Source: Sulfitobacter sp. M05
GTDB lineage: Bacteria > Pseudomonadota > Alphaproteobacteria > Rhodobacterales > Rhodobacteraceae
NCBI RefSeq assembly: GCF_029285175.1
Contig: NZ_JABEDH010000003.1
Coordinates: 248,001-312,000, forward strand
Direction: 5' to 3'
Length of the DNA: 64,000 bases
Position numbers and translations under genes: made by a program. The notes below the pieces were generated by a model. The model was not told the origin of the DNA. It worked only from the letters and a program-made list of their open reading frames with translations, and searched no databases. Positions 60,555 to 64,000 of the stretch are shown here, in pieces (position 1 is the stretch's first letter; every line of letters starts with the position of its first letter).

Positions 60555-62080
60555 GTTGTCGTCCACCGGTACAGCCACACTTCGCTCAGCGGTTCGCCAG
60601 CCAGCCGCAGCTGGGCGCGAAACTCGACCAAGTTCGCCCCCTGCGGATCAAAGGTAAAGGCGAGCCGTGGGCCACCGGTCTCAGGATTTTTCTGCAAGAT
60701 ACCTGGCGTTATCGTGCCGGTGTTGCTGCGCAAGATGACCTCGATTTCGTTCAGATTCTGGGGCACGCGGCTGGAGGTGGCAAAGTCGATGGCAACAATC
60801 TGTCCGCCTTCGGGACGTCCGCCGATGGCTGTGTTCAACACTTTCACCGGGATGTCTGCGGTGGCGGGCACCGGATCAGCCCCCCAGTGCAAAGTATAAC
60901 TCATGGCGTGTTCACTGCCCGCCTTGATCGGCTGTGCAGGACGCCAGTAGCTGACGATATTGTCATAGATTTCAAGGTCGGCTGGGATTTCAACCAGTGT
61001 CACTGCGCCTTTACCCCAGTCCTCGCCGGGGGTGATCCAGACGGCGGGGCGGTTATGGTACAATGCTTCCAGATCGTTGAAGTCGCTGAATTTGCGTTTG
61101 CGCTGGCACAGGCCAAACCCGCGCGGATTATTGTCGCTGAAGGCGCTGATTTGCAAATTGATCGGATTGGCAAGCGGGCGCCACAAGACCTCGCCGCCAC
61201 CGTTATGGATCAGCAGGCCGTCGCTGTCATGGACCGCGGGGCGGAAGTCGGAGAAACGCTGGCGCATGGTGTCGTCGAACAAAAACATCGAGGTCAGCGG
61301 CGCAATCCCGATATGGGTCAGATCCGTGCGTGCAAAAACGGTTGCTGTGACCTTCATTTGCAAGACAGTGCCATGGGTGATCTCGAACCGGTAAGCACCT
61401 GTGCAGGACGGGCTGTCGAGCAGCGCATGAAGGATGATCATGTCACTGCCGGCGGCGGGGGGCTGCAACCAGAATGCGGTGAAGTCGGGGAACTCCTCGC
61501 CCATTGGATCGCCGGTCTTCAGAGCCAGCCCGCGCGCCGACAGACCATAGATATTGCCGGTGCCGATGCCGCGGAAATAGCTGGCCCCCTGAAACACTGC
61601 GTATTCCTGAAAAATGCCGGGTTTCTCCAGCTCGGCGCGCAAGCGCAACCCGGAATAACCCAGCGTGCTGTCGATTTCGACGTCAGGAAAAGTGTCCGCC
61701 GTGTCAAAGACATTCATATCGAAGCGGATCGGGCGACTGGTACCATTCTCGACGAGGTTCAGTGCCACCGCTTGCGGAAAATAAAGACCAGGGGGGAATA
61801 CATCTATGCGGTGCGGGACATCGGTATTTTCCCACAGCGCATTTCGCCCATCGAACCAGATTTTGCGGTAGTCGTCATAAGACAGGCTGCGCCAGCTTTC
61901 GGGGATTTGCGGGCGGGGTGTATAGGGTTTTGCCGCCATGGCACGGGCCAGCCCCGTCACGGTTTGCGCGTCAAACTGGGTGGCCTTTTCGGCAAGGCGC
62001 AGACCCGGTTCGCCGGCCCATCCGCTGGCGGGAACAAGGGCAAGCGCGGCAAGGGATTTCAGGACATCGCGGCGGATCAT
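60551..62080 (-). CDS. opgG: Periplasmic glucans biosynthesis protein G/D
   Basis: A 509-residue periplasmic protein needed for branching/maturation of osmoregulated periplasmic glucans. The start at 62080 overlaps opgC by 4 bases and gives MIRRDVLKSLAALALVPASG, which reads as a Tat-like signal. Typical features are ENTDVPHRIDVFPPGLYFP (about residues 81-99), IDSTLGYSGLRLR, GNIYGLSARGLALKTG and the C-terminal immunoglobulin-like region. OpgD uses Tat and OpgG Sec in E. coli, so OpgD-like is an alternative name. Confidence 0.92.
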   Translation of the reverse strand: MIRRDVLKSLAALALVPASGWAGEPGLRLAEKATQFDAQTVTGLARAMAAKPYTPRPQIPESWRSLSYDDYRKIWFDGRNALWENTDVPHRIDVFPPGLYFPQAVALNLVENGTSRPIRFDMNVFDTADTFPDVEIDSTLGYSGLRLRAELEKPGIFQEYAVFQGASYFRGIGTGNIYGLSARGLALKTGDPMGEEFPDFTAFWLQPPAAGSDMIILHALLDSPSCTGAYRFEITHGTVLQMKVTATVFARTDLTHIGIAPLTSMFLFDDTMRQRFSDFRPAVHDSDGLLIHNGGGEVLWRPLANPINLQISAFSDNNPRGFGLCQRKRKFSDFNDLEALYHNRPAVWITPGEDWGKGAVTLVEIPADLEIYDNIVSYWRPAQPIKAGSEHAMSYTLHWGADPVPATADIPVKVLNTAIGGRPEGGQIVAIDFATSSRVPQNLNEIEVILRSNTGTITPGILQKNPETGGPRLAFTFDPQGANLVEFRAQLRLAGEPLSEVWLYRWTTT

Positions 62081-63327
62081 GATGCAACCTTCACGCGCCA
62101 TGGCTGGGATTTGAACCAGCCCGCACCATAGGCCGCAGCGATCAGCACAGCAAAACCGAACAGATTGACCAACAGCGTCATGGCGATGCTGCGGCCGGTG
62201 ACATCCAGCATAAAGCCCATCAGGCGGGCGGTGAACATACTGGTTATAAAGACCGCAAGGCTTTGCTGTCCGACCTTCAGAATGATCTTGAGCGTGACCG
62301 CCCAAATCCGGGCAAAGGCCCCGCGCCCCGAGGCCAGAAGGTTATTGCCCTTGTCGCCTGCGAGAACCCAGAAAATATAGGCGAGGGACAGGAAATGCAC
62401 AAAGCGCAGGATGCCGAAATCGCTTTTGTTGAACAGTGGAGCAAATGCCGCGCGCCATTCGCGGGCCCATTGCAGACCCAATTCACGCACGCCAACATTG
62501 GACAGCGGGATGTTGCCCAATACAACGAGCAGAGCTAGGCCCAACAGGACCGCGATAACGGGTGGCTTGGGCAACCAGCCGCGCATGAAGGCGAAACCGG
62601 TAAAGAAGATCAGCTGCCAGCCAAAGGGATTGAAGAACCACGTGCGATCACTCCAGGGTTCGGCAGGAAATTCAAGGTGATACGCACCAAGGCTCAAGCC
62701 TTGCATCAGGGCGGTCTGTGCCATCAGCCAGACACCGATCACAAAGGCTGCGACCAGCCGCAAGTCGATACGCGACAGTGCCATCACCACCGGCATCATC
62801 AGCAAAACGATCATATACATCGGCAGGATGTCGAAATAATTCGGCACATAGCGCAGGGTCATAAAACTGAGCAGAATATCGGGGTTATCCCATTTCTCGC
62901 TTTCGACAAAGATCATCCAGAGGTTCAGCTGGCCCCAATAATTGCGCCCCGTTATATCCAGATCGGTCAGGTAAACGGTTAGGGCCAATGTGGCGAAAAA
63001 CAAACCCACGTGCGCCCAATAGACCTGCCAGACACGGAACAAAACGCGGGCAGTGCCCAGCAGCCAGCCGGCACGATCAAAGCCGCCACCAAACGCGATG
63101 GCCGAAGCCATCCCTGAGCAGAAGACAAAGATTTCGGTCGCATCGGAAAAACCCCAGCGGGCAGGAATCCACGATGTCAGGAAGTTGCCGGGCGTATGTG
63201 CGATCAGGATAATGAACATCGCAATACCCCGGAAAAAGTCGAGACGCAGGTCGCGCACACGTGGGGCGGCCTGCCCTGCGGGCAGGGCGGTGGGCGAAGC
63301 GATTGATGTGGCGTCGGCAAGTGTCAT
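62077..63327 (-). CDS. opgC: OpgC-family membrane acyltransferase
   Basis: A 416-residue membrane protein with about ten helices and the OpgC acyltransferase pattern at its start (RDLRLDFFRGIAMFIILIAHTPGNF, about residues 25-49; the Arg, Asp and His are conserved). OpgC adds succinyl groups to periplasmic glucans. It is followed by opgG and opgH with 4-base overlaps, so all three are one unit. It lies 19 bases after the TPR gene. Confidence 0.9.
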   Translation of the reverse strand: MTLADATSIASPTALPAGQAAPRVRDLRLDFFRGIAMFIILIAHTPGNFLTSWIPARWGFSDATEIFVFCSGMASAIAFGGGFDRAGWLLGTARVLFRVWQVYWAHVGLFFATLALTVYLTDLDITGRNYWGQLNLWMIFVESEKWDNPDILLSFMTLRYVPNYFDILPMYMIVLLMMPVVMALSRIDLRLVAAFVIGVWLMAQTALMQGLSLGAYHLEFPAEPWSDRTWFFNPFGWQLIFFTGFAFMRGWLPKPPVIAVLLGLALLVVLGNIPLSNVGVRELGLQWAREWRAAFAPLFNKSDFGILRFVHFLSLAYIFWVLAGDKGNNLLASGRGAFARIWAVTLKIILKVGQQSLAVFITSMFTARLMGFMLDVTGRSIAMTLLVNLFGFAVLIAAAYGAGWFKSQPWRVKVAS

Positions 63328-63346
63328 CTGGCGGCGGTTTCCGAAG

Positions 63347-64000
63347 CTATTGCGCGGGAATACGTCGCGCGCGTGACAGTTGATCGAAACGAGTGGCTGC
63401 GAACCGGTCTTCCTGGCCCGCGCGCAGGGTCAGACGTTCTTGCAAGATCTGTTCTGCCGCGTCGAAATGGCCTGCACGCAGGCCTGCGTCAATGGTCATT
63501 CGCTCGAACACATCGCGTTGTGCATGACTTCCGCCGATGGTCTGCATTTTTCGGCGGGCATTTGCCAATTGGCTAAAGGCATCGCTGTAACGCCCCTCGG
63601 CAAAGGCATTTAAACCGGCGAGTGCGGCCAGCCCGGGATCGGCCACCCGTTGCGCCATGTCGCCGTTGTGACGAGCATCGCGGGCAAAACGGGCCGTCAT
63701 GGCGGCAGCAGCCTCGCCTTTTTCGGCACCGGCGAGGGCAAGTTGGTAATGCAGATCGGCAAAGACCAGACATCCGTCATCTATGCGGTTTTCGGCAAAT
63801 GCGCCCAGTTCATCCCAGCGGTCGCCGATGTCGATGTTTTCAAGTTCCAGCCGCAGCAGCAAGGACGTCGCATTCGAAATGTCGCGATAGTCGTCGGTCT
63901 TGTCGGCGCGGATCTGATGGTCGTAGAGATCAAGCGCGACGTCGAATTCTCCCCGGTCCAGATGCAGCAAGGCCTTGTGCCACCACACGTGGTAGCGAAA
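63347..64000 (-). CDS. TTC38-like tetratricopeptide-repeat protein, C-terminal part (5' end outside window)
   Basis: The frame is open to the right edge, so the start lies outside. The visible 217 residues are all helical with TPR-like repeats; HVWWHKALLHLDRGEFDVALDLYD near the edge is typical of TTC38-family proteins, as is the RFARDARHNGDMAQRV segment. No enzyme motif is seen. It is upstream of opgC on the same strand, separated by 19 bases. Confidence 0.8.
   Translation of the reverse strand, partial: FRYHVWWHKALLHLDRGEFDVALDLYDHQIRADKTDDYRDISNATSLLLRLELENIDIGDRWDELGAFAENRIDDGCLVFADLHYQLALAGAEKGEAAAAMTARFARDARHNGDMAQRVADPGLAALAGLNAFAEGRYSDAFSQLANARRKMQTIGGSHAQRDVFERMTIDAGLRAGHFDAAEQILQERLTLRAGQEDRFAATRFDQLSRARRIPAQ

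Noticed and set aside
60314-62131. A 605-codon plus-strand frame opposite opgG/opgH
   Set aside because: It is antisense to two clear genes with family motifs; its translation has no recognisable domain and a composition typical of reverse-strand shadows in GC-rich DNA.
1-64000. CRISPR arrays, tRNA or rRNA genes, insertion sequences, prophage, attachment sites
   Set aside because: I looked for regular direct repeats, tRNA-like cloverleaf ends, transposase motifs and integrase genes and saw none.

Overview
This 64 kb window looks like chromosomal DNA of an alphaproteobacterium of the order Rhodobacterales, most likely the marine Roseobacter group. I infer this from the high G+C content, the dense ATGA/TGATG-coupled genes, the rpsA-ihfB-lapA-trpF and phoH-ybeY-corC-lnt-metK orders, an Irr-type regulator next to fabA/fabB/fabI, and a SAM/SAH riboswitch in front of metK, a riboswitch class known essentially from Rhodobacterales. 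I see no rRNA, tRNA, insertion sequence, prophage or CRISPR array.

Region 1 (1-16.1 kb) is an accessory catabolic island. A sugar-type ABC importer (ATPase cut by the window edge, binding protein, two permeases) leads into an uncharacterised gene set: three SnoaL/NTF2-like proteins carrying five such domains in total, a histidinol-dehydrogenase-like alcohol dehydrogenase, an SDR, a LacI regulator, an FMN-binding split-barrel protein, a bicupin, an M19 dipeptidase and an RraA-like aldolase/cyclase. A convergent operon adds a zinc alcohol dehydrogenase and an enolase-superfamily dehydratase that lacks the usual first metal-binding Asp. Together they look like uptake and stepwise oxidation/dehydration/aldol cleavage of one polyhydroxylated or carboxylated compound whose identity I cannot derive. 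This is the best candidate for an undescribed pathway.

Region 2 (16.1-23.2 kb) is a minus-strand, tightly coupled seven-gene operon: HAD dehalogenase, alpha/beta hydrolase, Thr/Ser dehydratase-like enzyme, an endonuclease/exonuclease/phosphatase protein, pcaD, pcaB and an MFS exporter. It holds only part of the protocatechuate branch.

Region 3 (23.4-34.9 kb) mixes housekeeping and small accessory genes: FKBP isomerase, an RNA methyltransferase, fabA/fabB/fabI with a cyclase-FHA gene inserted between fabA and fabB, an HD hydrolase, irr, a phytanoyl-CoA dioxygenase-like enzyme, a lysine-rich orphan, a possible glycosyltransferase and miaB. Region 4 (35-49.6 kb) is core: an OmpA protein and a lipoprotein sharing a small Cys/Trp domain, phoH, ybeY, corC, lnt, metK with its riboswitch, a response regulator, trmB, aroA, cmk, rpsA with a probable attenuated leader, ihfB, lapA and trpF.

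Region 5 (49.7-54.4 kb) is a surface-polysaccharide operon (kpsT-like ATPase, kpsE-like chain-length protein, kdsA, phosphomannomutase) without a KpsM permease nearby. Region 6 (54.6-64 kb) holds an ArsR/metal-permease pair, a uracil-DNA-glycosylase-like protein, an SseB-domain protein, a periplasmic YHS protein coupled to a Tat-signal rhodanese, and the coupled opgC-opgG-opgH genes for osmoregulated periplasmic glucans, with a TTC38-like TPR gene running off the right edge.

A short dispersed composite repeat (GC hairpin plus a TATTTA-GGC-AAGA-type tail) recurs at the ends of genes across the window.
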